A DNA stretch of 64,000 nucleotides from Candidatus Woesearchaeota archaeon (GCA_016938695.1 JAFGUC010000006.1:186001-250000); one strand, 5' to 3'. Counted from the first letter of the stretch, positions 52,174-59,905 are shown. The notes: generated by a model not told the origin, from the sequence alone. Made by a program: numbers and translations.

Positions 52174-52919
52174 GTAGTGCGATTTTTATTATGTGGCATC
52201 GGCAGGTTAAGAAATATTTTAGAAATAAACAGAGGCTTCTTGCTATGTCCATGCAGCCTTTGTTGTTCTTGATTGCTTTTGGATTTGGTATTGGTGCAAT
52301 GTATGAAAAATCAGGAAACGGTGACTATATGCAATTTTTAATTCCTGGAATTGTCGGTATGAATATTCTTATGAGTTCAACAATGAATGGAATGTCACTT
52401 ATTTGGGATAAACAATTTGGTTTTTTGAAGGAAACTTTAGTTGCACCTGTGTCTAGGATCAGTCTTCTTTTTGGGAGATGTCTTGGTGGGGCAACAACTA
52501 GCGTATTTCAAGGATTTATTGTAATTGTATTTGGTTATTTGATGGGATTTAGAATTACTAATTGGGCATATTTTCCATTTGCAATTTTATTTATGTTTTT
52601 AACTGCATTATTGTTTAATTTAGTTGGAACAAGTCTTGCTTCAAAGTTTGATGATATGCAGTCTTTTCCAACGATAATGAATTTTTTAGTTATGCCTATG
52701 GTATTTATTTCTGGGGCATTGTTTCCATCAAGCAATTTTCCGTTGGTTCTTCAATATGTCGTGAGATTTAACCCGTTTACTTACTGTATTGGATTATTAA
52801 AATATTTTTTTGGAATTTCAGTCGATATTAATGTTCCATTTTATGTTGGAGTTTTATTAGGAATGATTGTGATTGTCGGAATTACTGGAACTTATTTGTT
52901 TAATAAAATGGATACTTAG
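52170..52919 (+). CDS. ABC-2 type transporter permease
   Basis: 249 residues with six membrane helices. Typical ABC-2 features: an N-terminal IMWHRQVKKYFRNKQRLLAM, FLIPGIVGMNILMSS, and the conserved LVAPVSRISLLFGRCLGGAT, FISGALFPSSNFP and RFNPFTYCIGLLKY of DrrB/NodJ-like permeases. GTG start inside the ATPase gene. The ferritin-like gene follows 10 nt after the stop and may be cotranscribed. Confidence 0.92.
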   Translation: MSSAIFIMWHRQVKKYFRNKQRLLAMSMQPLLFLIAFGFGIGAMYEKSGNGDYMQFLIPGIVGMNILMSSTMNGMSLIWDKQFGFLKETLVAPVSRISLLFGRCLGGATTSVFQGFIVIVFGYLMGFRITNWAYFPFAILFMFLTALLFNLVGTSLASKFDDMQSFPTIMNFLVMPMVFISGALFPSSNFPLVLQYVVRFNPFTYCIGLLKYFFGISVDINVPFYVGVLLGMIVIVGITGTYLFNKMDT

Positions 52920-52929
52920 GAGGTAGAAA

Positions 52930-53223
52930 ATGATTCATGAAGATATATCAAAATTGTCTGAAAAGACTCAAAACTTGAAACGTGCAATAGATTCTCTAAA
53001 AGAAGAACTTGAAGCAGTTGATTGGTATAATCAACGAGCTGATGCTTGTACTGATGAGAATCTTAAAAAAATTTTGATTCATAACGCAAATGAAGAAAAA
53101 GAACATGCTGCAATGATTCTTGAGTGGATTAGACAAAATGATTCAAATTTTGCAAAGGAATTAAAAGAGTATTTATTTGCAGAAAGTAATGATGTTGCAG
53201 GACACGAGGAAAAGCAACATTAA
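52930..53223 (+). CDS. Encapsulated-ferritin-like protein (EncFtn family)
   Basis: 97 residues. The sequence follows the encapsulated ferritin pattern closely: EELEAVDWYNQRADACTD, KKILIHNANEEKEHAAMI and LEWIRQND...LKEYLF. Iron ligands expected from the family are present (Glu28, Glu58 and His59 region, Trp32-Tyr33). EncFtn proteins oxidise Fe(II) as ring-shaped decamers and are normally packed in an encapsulin shell. No encapsulin gene is in the window, and the C-terminus (AGHEEKQH) does not show the usual hydrophobic targeting peptide. GGAGGT gives a good ribosome binding site 5 nt upstream; likely cotranscribed with the ABC exporter. Confidence 0.88.
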   Translation: MIHEDISKLSEKTQNLKRAIDSLKEELEAVDWYNQRADACTDENLKKILIHNANEEKEHAAMILEWIRQNDSNFAKELKEYLFAESNDVAGHEEKQH

Positions 53224-53663
53224 TTAATTTTTTTACTTTTTAAGTTTTGAGCAAATCTAAGTAAGTATCCGTCAGGATCCATAACCATGAATTCTTTGTT
53301 TCCTAAAAGTTTGTTATCTTGTCTGTACCAGTTGTCTTTGACTTCTGATTGTAATGGATATTTGTTTTTTTTAAGACGTGTTAAGATTGGTGTAATATTT
53401 TTTACTTCTATTTGAAAATTTATTCCTCTACCTAACGGATATTGTAATTTTCCTGTGATGAATTTATCTGTTTTAGATTTGGGATTTGTTATTTCATCAA
53501 TCATTAGTTGCGACTCTTGCATTGATATTAGCGCGAATTTGTGCTCTTTTTCTTTATCGCCTCTTTTGTATTCTATTTTAAATCCAATAATTTCAGTATA
53601 GAATTGTAGTGATTTTTCAAAGTTTAGTGTTCCAAGTTCAGGAATTAGTTTATTGAATTTCAT
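53220..53663 (-). CDS. VOC-superfamily (glyoxalase/bleomycin-resistance-like) protein
   Basis: 147 residues, one VOC domain pair. N-terminal IPELGTLNFEKSLQFYTEII begins the first module; GRGINFQIEVKNITPILTRL and NKEFMVMDPDGYLLRFAQ form the second. It most resembles bleomycin-resistance-type binding proteins rather than glyoxalase I. The ligand is unknown. The 3' end overlaps the convergent ferritin-like gene by 4 nt. Confidence 0.85.
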   Translation of the reverse strand: MKFNKLIPELGTLNFEKSLQFYTEIIGFKIEYKRGDKEKEHKFALISMQESQLMIDEITNPKSKTDKFITGKLQYPLGRGINFQIEVKNITPILTRLKKNKYPLQSEVKDNWYRQDNKLLGNKEFMVMDPDGYLLRFAQNLKSKKIN

Positions 53664-53740
53664 ATTTTGTTTTTTAGAGTGAATTTCATTTATAATTTTT
53701 GTGAGAAAACTTTATTAAGAATTGTATGTTTCATATATTT

Positions 53741-54220
53741 ATGAAGCATATTGGATGGTGTCTTGATAAAATACAGATGACTATGATGGGTATTCCACGT
53801 GATGTGATTTCAGGGGAAAACAAGGCTCAGGCGAAAAACATACTAAATCAGGTTGAAGAGTATTTGAAAACATTATCTGATATTATTACTAATCCCAATT
53901 TTAAAAAAACAATATCTATGCTAGAGCATACTTCAATTGAAGAAGTCAAATTGCAAGCACACGAAATAGAAGAATTGTTTAAAGACTTGGAACACGCATT
54001 GTATGTGATTGATTTGTATATTAAAGATTTGAATGGGATTATTGAATCTGATCCTTCTCGTTGGAATAAAAAAGCTGACCAAATTGTTTTGATGATTGAT
54101 CAAAAATTTGGTGGTGAACGTGGAGATTTACGTAAAGAATTTCAAGTTGCTTTACACACACAAGAAGAATTACAAAAAATAGTTACGTCAGAAAAGCATT
54201 TGGCAGAATTTCTTTCTTAA
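53741..54220 (+). CDS. Uncharacterised helical protein
   Basis: 159 residues from ATG 53741, about 27 nt after ACTTTATTAAG; ATG 53726 in the same frame is the alternative. Mostly amphipathic helices (AKNILNQVEEYLKTLSDII, VKLQAHEIEELFKDLEHALY, EELQKIVTSEKHLAEFLS), suggesting a coiled-coil or four-helix bundle. No motif was recognised. Confidence 0.6.
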   Translation: MKHIGWCLDKIQMTMMGIPRDVISGENKAQAKNILNQVEEYLKTLSDIITNPNFKKTISMLEHTSIEEVKLQAHEIEELFKDLEHALYVIDLYIKDLNGIIESDPSRWNKKADQIVLMIDQKFGGERGDLRKEFQVALHTQEELQKIVTSEKHLAEFLS

Positions 54221-54239
54221 GTTTTAAACTAAATGCGAA

Positions 54240-54249
54240 GTTTTATATA
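54240..54249 (+). promoter_or_regulatory. TATA box before the zinc-ribbon gene
   Basis: TTTTATATAG, flanked by GAAG and CTTC, predicts a start near 54272. The leader to the ATG at 54357 would be about 85 nt, longer than usual here; no clear structure was found in it. Confidence 0.4.
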
Positions 54250-54356
54250 GGCTTCGTTGTTTTTTTACATTGTAATCGATGATATTCTCATTCTTGTCAT
54301 TATTTCAAGTGTGACTGTTTTGCAGATTTGGTTATAAAATTAACTGGTGATATTAA

Positions 54357-54521
54357 ATGATAACTTGTAGGAAATGTAAGAGTACTAAAATTAAGAGTCG
54401 TAGCAATTATTCACATGGTACAAAGTCTAAGTCTACTACTATGCTTAGTTGTAAAAACTGCGGTTCTACTGACCTAGAGCAAACAGTTGATAGATTTAAG
54501 AAGCGAACATTTAGAAAATAA
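54357..54521 (+). CDS. Small zinc-ribbon protein
   Basis: 54 residues with two CxxC knuckles: TCRKC at the N-terminus and SCKNC about 30 residues later, a single zinc ribbon. The rest is basic (KIKSRSNYSHG; RFKKRTFRK), so RNA or DNA binding is likely. GGTGA with a 6 nt spacer precedes the ATG. It could be a ribosome-associated or transcription-related zinc ribbon; I cannot assign the family. The stop abuts the convergent phosphatase gene. Confidence 0.7.
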   Translation: MITCRKCKSTKIKSRSNYSHGTKSKSTTMLSCKNCGSTDLEQTVDRFKKRTFRK

Positions 54522-55211
54522 TTAGTATTTTACTAAATTAAATTCTTTTAATTTTAATCTACCTTCTGGGTGTTTTTCTGTATCTATAATAAATTCTTCA
54601 ATTCCACAATTAGGAACATCGCCTAACTCTAGTATTTGTTTTTCATTAAGGTGTTCAAATAATGCTCTAAACATTACATATGGAACTTGATGTGTAATTA
54701 CAAGAACGTTTTGTTCTCTATAATCTCTGTGAAGTTTGTCTAAGAAGCTGTGGATTCGGTCTCCAACATCAAGATAATTTTCTCCTCTTGGAAGTCTGTA
54801 ATAAAATTTTCCATCTCTTTGTCGATCTTCAAATTCTTCAGGATACCGCTCTTGTATTTCTTTAGTTGTGTATCCATGTAATCGTCCGAATTCTTTTTCT
54901 CTTATTCTGAAGTCCTCGAATAGTTTTATTTCATAATTAAGGTTTTTTATTATGTTTTCAGCAGTTTGGAGTGTTCTAACGTATGGTGAGACAAAACAAA
55001 TGTCATATTGCTCTTGAGTTGCAAGATATTTTCCTGTTTCTTGTGCTTGCCAAATTCCAATATCTGTTAATTTAATATCTTGGTCTCTGATTTGCTTTTG
55101 TTTTTTTAGTATTTCTTCTAAATTGTCTTGAAATAAATCTAATGCGACATTTTGTTCAGATTGTCCGTGTCTAATTATTGTTAGTTTTTTAGGCCATTTC
55201 ATTTTTATCAT
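54522..55211 (-). CDS. Histidine-phosphatase (phosphoglycerate mutase-like) protein
   Basis: 229 residues (or 226 from the second ATG at 55202). The catalytic RHG motif is in LTIIRHGQSEQNV; VSPYVRTLQTAENI holds the conserved Arg. EKEFGRLHGYTTKEIQERYP carries the acid region, and LVITHQVPYVMFR the second catalytic His. This is the dPGM/alpha-ribazole phosphatase superfamily; the substrate is not clear. The start overlaps the upstream gene by 23 nt, so the two are likely coupled. Confidence 0.87.
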   Translation of the reverse strand: MIKMKWPKKLTIIRHGQSEQNVALDLFQDNLEEILKKQKQIRDQDIKLTDIGIWQAQETGKYLATQEQYDICFVSPYVRTLQTAENIIKNLNYEIKLFEDFRIREKEFGRLHGYTTKEIQERYPEEFEDRQRDGKFYYRLPRGENYLDVGDRIHSFLDKLHRDYREQNVLVITHQVPYVMFRALFEHLNEKQILELGDVPNCGIEEFIIDTEKHPEGRLKLKEFNLVKY

Positions 55212-55476
55212 CTTGATTCATGTATGGTTTACAAATTTCCCACGCTTTGTACATTTCATCACTTGCCTCGTATAATTTATTTGCAGTTTTATACAGTTGC
55301 GTTGCAAGTTTTTTTCTTTGTCTGATGTTTAAGTCATCATTTCCTTGTCTTGTTAAATCATTAGCTAATTTTTCTATAATAGAAGCAGTTTGGTCATATG
55401 TCATATTACCAATTGATTGTGCTAATTCGTCTAATGATCCCTTAAAACCTTTTACAAAAGTTGGATGCTTAGACAT
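55189..55476 (-). CDS. Small uncharacterised helical protein
   Basis: 95 residues, all-helical and amphipathic (SLDELAQSIGNMTYDQTASI, RKKLATQLYKTANKLYEASD). No motif seen. Its 3' end overlaps the start of the phosphatase gene. A minus-strand TATA-like TTCAAAATACC lies just upstream. Confidence 0.6.
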   Translation of the reverse strand: MSKHPTFVKGFKGSLDELAQSIGNMTYDQTASIIEKLANDLTRQGNDDLNIRQRKKLATQLYKTANKLYEASDEMYKAWEICKPYMNQDDKNEMA

Positions 55477-55501
55477 ATTATATTGTAGGTATTTTGAATA
55501 T

Positions 55502-56134
55502 TTAAAATTTGTGTCGGCTAAAAATTAATTTTCTTTTTTTATGATATTCAATTCCGAATAACTTTTCCATTTTGTTTCTTTTCTTGTCTAATTGAAATAA
55601 TATTAAACATCCTGTTAGTGATAAAGTCCCAACTAGAATAAACGTAAATGTAAAACCTAAAAATTGTGATAGTGCTGCACCAATTCCTGCTGTTATTGCG
55701 GTTCCTAGTCCAGATATTGTTGAGTATAAACTCCATTCAAAACTTTCTTTCTTTTTATCAAGGTGTGTACTCCATAATCCTAACCATGTTGGATATGCCA
55801 GTCCACTACCAATTCCGTAAATGAATTGTGCTAAAAATACGAGATATATGTGTTTAGCAAATATATAGATGAATGGTACTGTTGCAATAAGAAACGTTCC
55901 AAAAATTAACCATTTGACTCTTGTTTCGTATTTATGAGAATCAACAAACTTTGAGAATGGGAGTTGTACTAATGATTTTGTCATTAGGAAAATTGTGCTG
56001 GCAAGACCTGCCATTAGGATTGTTCCACCGATAAGATCTTCTTTGAAGAAAATTGCAAGAATTGGATCAATTAAACCAAAGCTTGTAAGAACTAATGTAT
56101 CAGAAATCATTAAAAATTTTATGACTCTATTCAT
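55502..56134 (-). CDS. Half-size major facilitator superfamily (MFS) protein
   Basis: 210 residues from ATG 56134; an open frame upstream of it is AT-rich filler that reaches the divergent gene. Six or seven hydrophobic helices with the MFS N-half motif region (VQLPFSKFVDSHKYETRVKW, a D-x-x-(G)RR-like loop) and GIGSGLAYPTWLGLW. The second half of a normal 12-helix MFS is absent: after LILFQLDKKRNKME there is only a charged tail. Either a true half-transporter that dimerises or a truncated gene. A minus-strand TATA (TTCATATACC) sits about 27 nt upstream. Confidence 0.7.
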   Translation of the reverse strand: MNRVIKFLMISDTLVLTSFGLIDPILAIFFKEDLIGGTILMAGLASTIFLMTKSLVQLPFSKFVDSHKYETRVKWLIFGTFLIATVPFIYIFAKHIYLVFLAQFIYGIGSGLAYPTWLGLWSTHLDKKKESFEWSLYSTISGLGTAITAGIGAALSQFLGFTFTFILVGTLSLTGCLILFQLDKKRNKMEKLFGIEYHKKRKLIFSRHKF

Positions 56135-56213
56135 GATTATATTGATGTTATAGGGGTATATGAAGCTTTTTATTTTAATCAGATTTATATATTTGTGATT
56201 ATTTTGATTTTTT

Positions 56214-56471
56214 ATGAATATCGATGACATTTTAGAACGAAAGGAATTTAGTGGTCTAGATAGATTCTTGACAAATGAGATGAAGAAGTCTGCAGGGTTG
56301 GATTTACTTAACCGGATGAATTATGTATTTGGTTCGAGAAAAAGTACTCGTGATTGGTTTTACTCAAATATTCCTTCTTTAGGTGGCGCTCGTCCTTATG
56401 ATTTGTGCAAGAGTGGTAAACAATTAGATGTTTACGAAGTTTTAGAAAAACTTGAATGGGGATTATATTAG
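56214..56471 (+). CDS. MbcA/ParS/Xre-type antitoxin domain protein (DUF2384-like)
   Basis: 85 residues. The C-terminal 55 residues follow the MbcA/ParS toxin-binding pattern: a helix LLNRMNYVFGSRKSTRDWFY, then LGGARPYDLCKSGKQLDVYE and VLEKLEWGLY, matching the family's W..P...LGG..P..L...G...V...L..I..G order. In known pairs such a protein neutralises a RES-domain toxin. Here no RES-like gene adjoins: the downstream gene is an acetyltransferase with its own promoter. The N-terminal Xre helix-turn-helix is not evident. Confidence 0.65.
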   Translation: MNIDDILERKEFSGLDRFLTNEMKKSAGLDLLNRMNYVFGSRKSTRDWFYSNIPSLGGARPYDLCKSGKQLDVYEVLEKLEWGLY

Positions 56472-56567
56472 AACGATTTTTAATTGTTAATGTTTATTAT
56501 TACTTGATGGTTATTGTTTGGAAGTCTAAAAAATAGGTTTAAATATTTTAACTCTTTTTATTTTTTA

Positions 56568-57047
56568 ATGGAGAAAATTATTCGTTTGAATAGACGTCAT
56601 TTTGATGATATTGTAAATATTGATATTTGTTCTGAACATCAAGGTGATACTTCTAATAATACTTCTAAGCTTGAAATGCGTAAAGATTTAATTTCTCGAT
56701 TTGATGATGGATACGAAATTTTTTTTGGGTTTAAACACGATTCTGAATTGATTGGCTATGTTACATTAAAGCCTTTTTTCCCAGGGTACAAACATTGTGA
56801 GGTTTATTGGTTGGCTGTTAAAAAAAAGTATCAAGGTAAAGGGATAGGTACTAGTTTGATGAAATATGTTGAAGAGTATGCTAAATCTCTTGGATTCAGA
56901 AAAATTTGTTTGTATACTGGAAAAGATATGAATTTGACTCGCAAATTTTATGAGAAAATTGGTTACTCGTTTGTTAATGAATTTCCAGGATATTATGGTT
57001 ATTTAACAGGAAATACAACTGCTGTTTTGTATGCTAAGTTATTATAA
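56568..57047 (+). CDS. GNAT-family N-acetyltransferase
   Basis: 159 residues from ATG 56568, about 27 nt after GGTTTAAATATTTT, so leaderless; an open frame upstream is ignored. GNAT features: motif A VYWLAVKKKYQGKGIGTSLM with the Q-x-x-G-x-G acetyl-CoA loop, then YVEEYAKSLGFRKICLYTGK and NLTRKFYEKIGYSFVNEF. It transfers an acetyl group to an unknown amine. Because it follows an antitoxin-like gene, a toxin role is conceivable, but GNAT toxins usually pair with RHH antitoxins. The 3' end overlaps the convergent gene by 6 nt. Confidence 0.87.
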   Translation: MEKIIRLNRRHFDDIVNIDICSEHQGDTSNNTSKLEMRKDLISRFDDGYEIFFGFKHDSELIGYVTLKPFFPGYKHCEVYWLAVKKKYQGKGIGTSLMKYVEEYAKSLGFRKICLYTGKDMNLTRKFYEKIGYSFVNEFPGYYGYLTGNTTAVLYAKLL

Positions 57048-57464
57048 TTTTTTATACATTATGTCTTCTGGAGTTACAATCGAAATGTCTTGTAATTTTG
57101 TGCAAAGTTCATGTTTGTATGGAATTCTAGTATATTCCATATGTTCCCAAAATTCAGGATTTCCATTGTGAGTTATGAATGAATAGTCGTAATTTGCAAG
57201 TCTTGCAAAACTTTCTGTACCTTCAACCATTTTTCGTCCATTTCCTTTTACTATAAAGGGGTATGCTGTTATTCGTTTTATTACCATTACATTTGTTTTT
57301 GGAAGAAGTAGACTTTCAATGTAATATGCCTCTTGTGTGTTGAATGTTAGAACTAATACTTTGCCTGATCTTTCTATTGAGGTGTATGATTTTGGGTAAC
57401 CTAAATGTAGGTTTCTATTAGTATATTCTTTGTGTGCAATTTCTTCTAGTATTTTAAGTTCCAT
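57042..57464 (-). CDS. Uncharacterised protein
   Basis: 140 residues, soluble, mixed alpha/beta. Segments such as SIERSGKVLVLTFNTQEAYY, VMVIKRITAYPFIVKGNGRK and DYSFITHNGNPEFWEHMEYT look like a small enzyme or an acetyltransferase-like fold, but no signature is clear. Divergent from a small RHH gene. Not recognised. Confidence 0.55.
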   Translation of the reverse strand: MELKILEEIAHKEYTNRNLHLGYPKSYTSIERSGKVLVLTFNTQEAYYIESLLLPKTNVMVIKRITAYPFIVKGNGRKMVEGTESFARLANYDYSFITHNGNPEFWEHMEYTRIPYKHELCTKLQDISIVTPEDIMYKKL

Positions 57465-57554
57465 TTATTTGCCGTTAAAGTTACATTTTAAAAATCTTTG
57501 TTTTAATTACAATATTTTATATATGTTGAGTTCTTATTTTGATTAGGTGATAAC

Positions 57555-57716
57555 ATGGCCGCAAGTTTAAAAGCTGCAAAGAAAATGAAAATTGATTACA
57601 ACATTGATAGAGAAATTTATGATAATTTTGTAAAGGCGTGTACTCGTAAAGGTTTTACTCCTAATGTTATAATTGAAAGACTTATGAAGAAATTTAATGA
57701 TACTGAACAAGTTTAA
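57555..57716 (+). CDS. Small ribbon-helix-helix-like DNA-binding protein
   Basis: 53 residues: basic head (AASLKAAKK), a strand MKIDYNID, helix 1 REIYDNFVKACTRKG and helix 2 TPNVIIERLMKKFND, the CopG/MetJ-like layout. AGGTGA ends 4 nt before the ATG. A hairpin follows the gene. Could be a stand-alone regulator or an antitoxin; no partner is visible next to it. Confidence 0.65.
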   Translation: MAASLKAAKKMKIDYNIDREIYDNFVKACTRKGFTPNVIIERLMKKFNDTEQV

Positions 57717-57737
57717 TTTTTTTGTTTTTTAGATTCT

Positions 57738-57764
57738 ATGAAGTCTTTTAGGACTTCATTTTTG
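57738..57764 (+). terminator. Hairpin with T-tract after the small RHH gene
   Basis: ATGAAGTC (57738-57745) and GACTTCAT (57752-57759) form a perfect 8 bp stem with a 6-base loop, followed directly by TTTTG. It can serve the plus-strand gene; T-rich sequence also precedes it. The minus-strand HAD gene ends 15 nt further on. Confidence 0.5.
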
Positions 57765-57778
57765 TTTGTGTTTCATCT

Positions 57779-58381
57779 TTAGAGTTTTTTCATTATTTTG
57801 TACAATGTATCGCCTTTATCTCTATTAATGTGACATGTTTTTATTCCACATGATACTGCTCCAAGAAGGTCAGTATATATTCTATCTCCTGCCATTATTA
57901 CTTTATGAGGTTCATATTTTAACTTATCTAAAGCAGTTTGATATATCTTACGAGTGGGTTTTTTAATTCCTATATTGCACGATAAAAGTGAGAATTCAAT
58001 TTTTTCATGAAGTTTAAGATTGTATATTGGAGCTATGTATTGTGTTGCAAGATTTGATATTATGCCTATTTTTATATCTTGATTTTTTAAATATTCTATA
58101 ATTGATAATGTTTCTTCATAGTATCTAACAGATAAACATTCTTGCTGTATTAATTCATCATAATACTTATAATTAATCTTAGTGAATATGTTATTTTTAG
58201 TTAAGATATCTTCAATATTTTCATAATCGTTGGTTAGAATTAAATTGTGTAATTTTCTTTTTTCTTTGTTAGATAAACTTAATTCTGATGTTAGTTTAGA
58301 TAACCATTTATTTTTATTTTCAACATAAATTAATGTTCCATACAAATCAAAAAGAACTGCTTTTGTTTTATTAGGTTTCAC
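57779..58381 (-). CDS. HAD-superfamily hydrolase
   Basis: 200 residues. Motif I VLFDLYGTL (D-x-Y-G-T), motif II IGIISNL, motif III Lys in IGIKKPTRKIY, and motif IV MAGDRIYTD. The helical cap lies between motifs I and II, as in subfamily I phosphatases such as pyrophosphatase PpaX or YjjG-like nucleotidases. The usual second Asp of motif I (DxD) is replaced: DLYGT keeps the nucleophile but has Tyr where the acid-base Asp normally sits, as in haloacid dehalogenase-like members. Substrate unknown. It starts 3 nt after the end of the upstream small membrane protein gene. Confidence 0.8.
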   Translation of the reverse strand: MKPNKTKAVLFDLYGTLIYVENKNKWLSKLTSELSLSNKEKRKLHNLILTNDYENIEDILTKNNIFTKINYKYYDELIQQECLSVRYYEETLSIIEYLKNQDIKIGIISNLATQYIAPIYNLKLHEKIEFSLLSCNIGIKKPTRKIYQTALDKLKYEPHKVIMAGDRIYTDLLGAVSCGIKTCHINRDKGDTLYKIMKKL

Positions 58382-58384
58382 AAT

Positions 58385-58588
58385 TTACATTCCTAAATAT
58401 TTCATTAACTGGTATATCAAAAAAACAGGCCAAAATATTGCTTTAACAAATCCTATGACTCCTCCCCAGAAACTCGTAGCTGTTGAGATGTAGTAGAATG
58501 CTGCGCCCATTAGTCCAAATGCATATATTGCTCCACCTTTACATGTGTTTGCAAAATTAGTTTTGCAATGTGTTTTTTCTGCTTTCAT
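58385..58588 (-). CDS. Small two-helix membrane protein
   Basis: 67 residues: a polar head with two Cys (HCKTNFANTCKGG), a helix AIYAFGLMGAAFYYIST, and a second helix WGGVIGFVKAIFWPVFLIYQ ending LMKYLGM. The Gly/Trp-rich pattern is familiar from small conserved membrane proteins, but no function is known to me. Upstream of and close to the HAD gene; probably one transcript. Confidence 0.65.
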   Translation of the reverse strand: MKAEKTHCKTNFANTCKGGAIYAFGLMGAAFYYISTATSFWGGVIGFVKAIFWPVFLIYQLMKYLGM

Positions 58589-58669
58589 TTTTATTGGGTT
58601 AGTGTTGTTTTATTTAAATATTATTTTTTATGATAACTTTTAAATATTCTTTAGTTTTTATTTTTTAAT

Positions 58670-59452
58670 ATGAGACGTCTATATACATTTAATACTGGTT
58701 CTACAATGTATCATCTTGGAATTTCTGGTTCAAATCCTAACGTTATTACTGGTGGAAATCCTGGACGAATTAAGAAGATTGCAGAGTATCTTGATTCTGG
58801 TTACGAATTAATTGAAAGTGAACGTGGTTTAGTTACTGTGCATGGAACATATAAAAATTTACTAGTCACGGCTATGTCAACAGGTATGGGTTCTGCAAGT
58901 GTGTCAATAACTTTACCTGAAATTATTGAAGCTTGCGACGACAAAGATATGATTATTATTAGATTGGGAACCGCTGGTGGTTTGAAAAAACATTTGAATA
59001 TTGGTGATTTTGTAGCTACAACCTGGGTTCAACGAGCAGAAAGTACTAGTGATAAGATTATGGGTGTTGGATATCATGCTGAATCAGATTTTGATGTTAG
59101 GCATGCACTTATTGATTCTGCAAACAAAACCAAGTTTTCATATCAACAAGTGTATGATGGACCAACAAGAGTAACTGATGATATTTATTTCGATGCCTTA
59201 CAAAGTAAAATTATAGATTCTGGCGAGGTTTTAGCAGTATCTATGGAATTTAGTGTATATTGTGCTTTGCGAGATAGATATAATATTGACGACGGACGTA
59301 ATATTCGAGTTGGTAATTTGTTGTGTATTAGTGATAATGTTGTAGCTGAAGTTGAGCATGTTGATGTGTCAGAATTTCAAAGAAGACAAGCCGAAATTGA
59401 GGATTCTCATATTCGTGCAGGATTAGATGCTTTAGTTAGTTTGCGACATTAA
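58670..59452 (+). CDS. Nucleoside phosphorylase (uridine/purine phosphorylase family)
   Basis: 260 residues of the PNP_UDP_1 fold. Phosphate-binding GGNPGRIKKIA, VTAMSTGMGSASVSI (the STGMG loop), IIRLGTAGGL for ribose/phosphate contacts, and LAVSMEFSVYCAL corresponding to the usual VEME ribose-binding Glu. The family splits nucleosides with phosphate into base and ribose-1-phosphate. By the overall sequence a uridine phosphorylase-like enzyme seems most likely. TATA TTTTAAATATTC precedes the ATG by about 28 nt (leaderless). Confidence 0.88.
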   Translation: MRRLYTFNTGSTMYHLGISGSNPNVITGGNPGRIKKIAEYLDSGYELIESERGLVTVHGTYKNLLVTAMSTGMGSASVSITLPEIIEACDDKDMIIIRLGTAGGLKKHLNIGDFVATTWVQRAESTSDKIMGVGYHAESDFDVRHALIDSANKTKFSYQQVYDGPTRVTDDIYFDALQSKIIDSGEVLAVSMEFSVYCALRDRYNIDDGRNIRVGNLLCISDNVVAEVEHVDVSEFQRRQAEIEDSHIRAGLDALVSLRH

Positions 59453-59604
59453 TTATTTCTTTTTATTATTAAGAATATTGTTATGCCTGTAAAACTTAAT
59501 GCTGTTAGTATATATGCTAAAAAATTACTTTCTGGTTCTGGAAAGAAGAAGAGTGTAATTAGTCCTATTGTTATGGTTATTGGTATAAAATGTTTGAATT
59601 TCAT
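59449..59604 (-). CDS. 51-residue two-helix membrane peptide
   Basis: Reads MKFKHFIPITITIGLITLFF, a short polar loop with Pro-Glu-Pro-Glu, a second helix (LAYILTALSFTGITIFLII) and a basic end (KRNN). Codon use is normal, the hydropathy is sharply two-helix, and a TATA element shared with the divergent gene lies 35 nt upstream. Its stop overlaps the convergent phosphorylase gene by 4 nt. Function unknown. Confidence 0.55.
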   Translation of the reverse strand: MKFKHFIPITITIGLITLFFFPEPESNFLAYILTALSFTGITIFLIIKRNN

Positions 59605-59632
59605 TGTTGGTATGTAATTTTTGGAGGAATAA

Positions 59633-59645
59633 ACTTATATATGTG
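59633..59645. promoter_or_regulatory. Shared bidirectional TATA element
   Basis: ACTTATATATGTG lies about 24 nt before the plus-strand ATG at 59663 and about 35 nt before the minus-strand ATG at 59604, and reads as a TATA box on both strands (minus: CATATATAAG). No other good TATA lies between the two genes. Confidence 0.45.
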
Positions 59646-59662
59646 TTTATTACAAGTAAATT

Positions 59663-59905
59663 ATGGGTAAAATTGGCTTATTATCTCAAGAACAGCGTAA
59701 ATTAATGATATCTGAAATAATTTCTTTCTTTAAGGATGAACGTAATGAAGAAATAGGGATTATTGCTGCAGAAGCAATACTTGATTTTTTTGTTAATTTG
59801 ATTGGTCCTACTATATACAATTCTGGTATTAGAGATTCTCTTAATTTAATTAGATCTCGTTTTGGGGATATTGAAGCGGATATTGATTCTTTATTGAAAA
59901 ACTAA
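59663..59905 (+). CDS. DUF2164-like small protein
   Basis: 80 residues. LSQEQRKLMISEIISFFKDE, RNEEIGIIAAEAILDFFVNL, IGPTIYNSGIRDSLNLIRSR and a final DIEADIDSLL match my memory of the DUF2164 pattern (EEIG..AAE..LDFF...GP.IYN.G..D). Function of that family is unknown. Leaderless start expected from the TATA at 59633. It is the last gene before the long non-coding segment. Confidence 0.75.
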   Translation: MGKIGLLSQEQRKLMISEIISFFKDERNEEIGIIAAEAILDFFVNLIGPTIYNSGIRDSLNLIRSRFGDIEADIDSLLKN

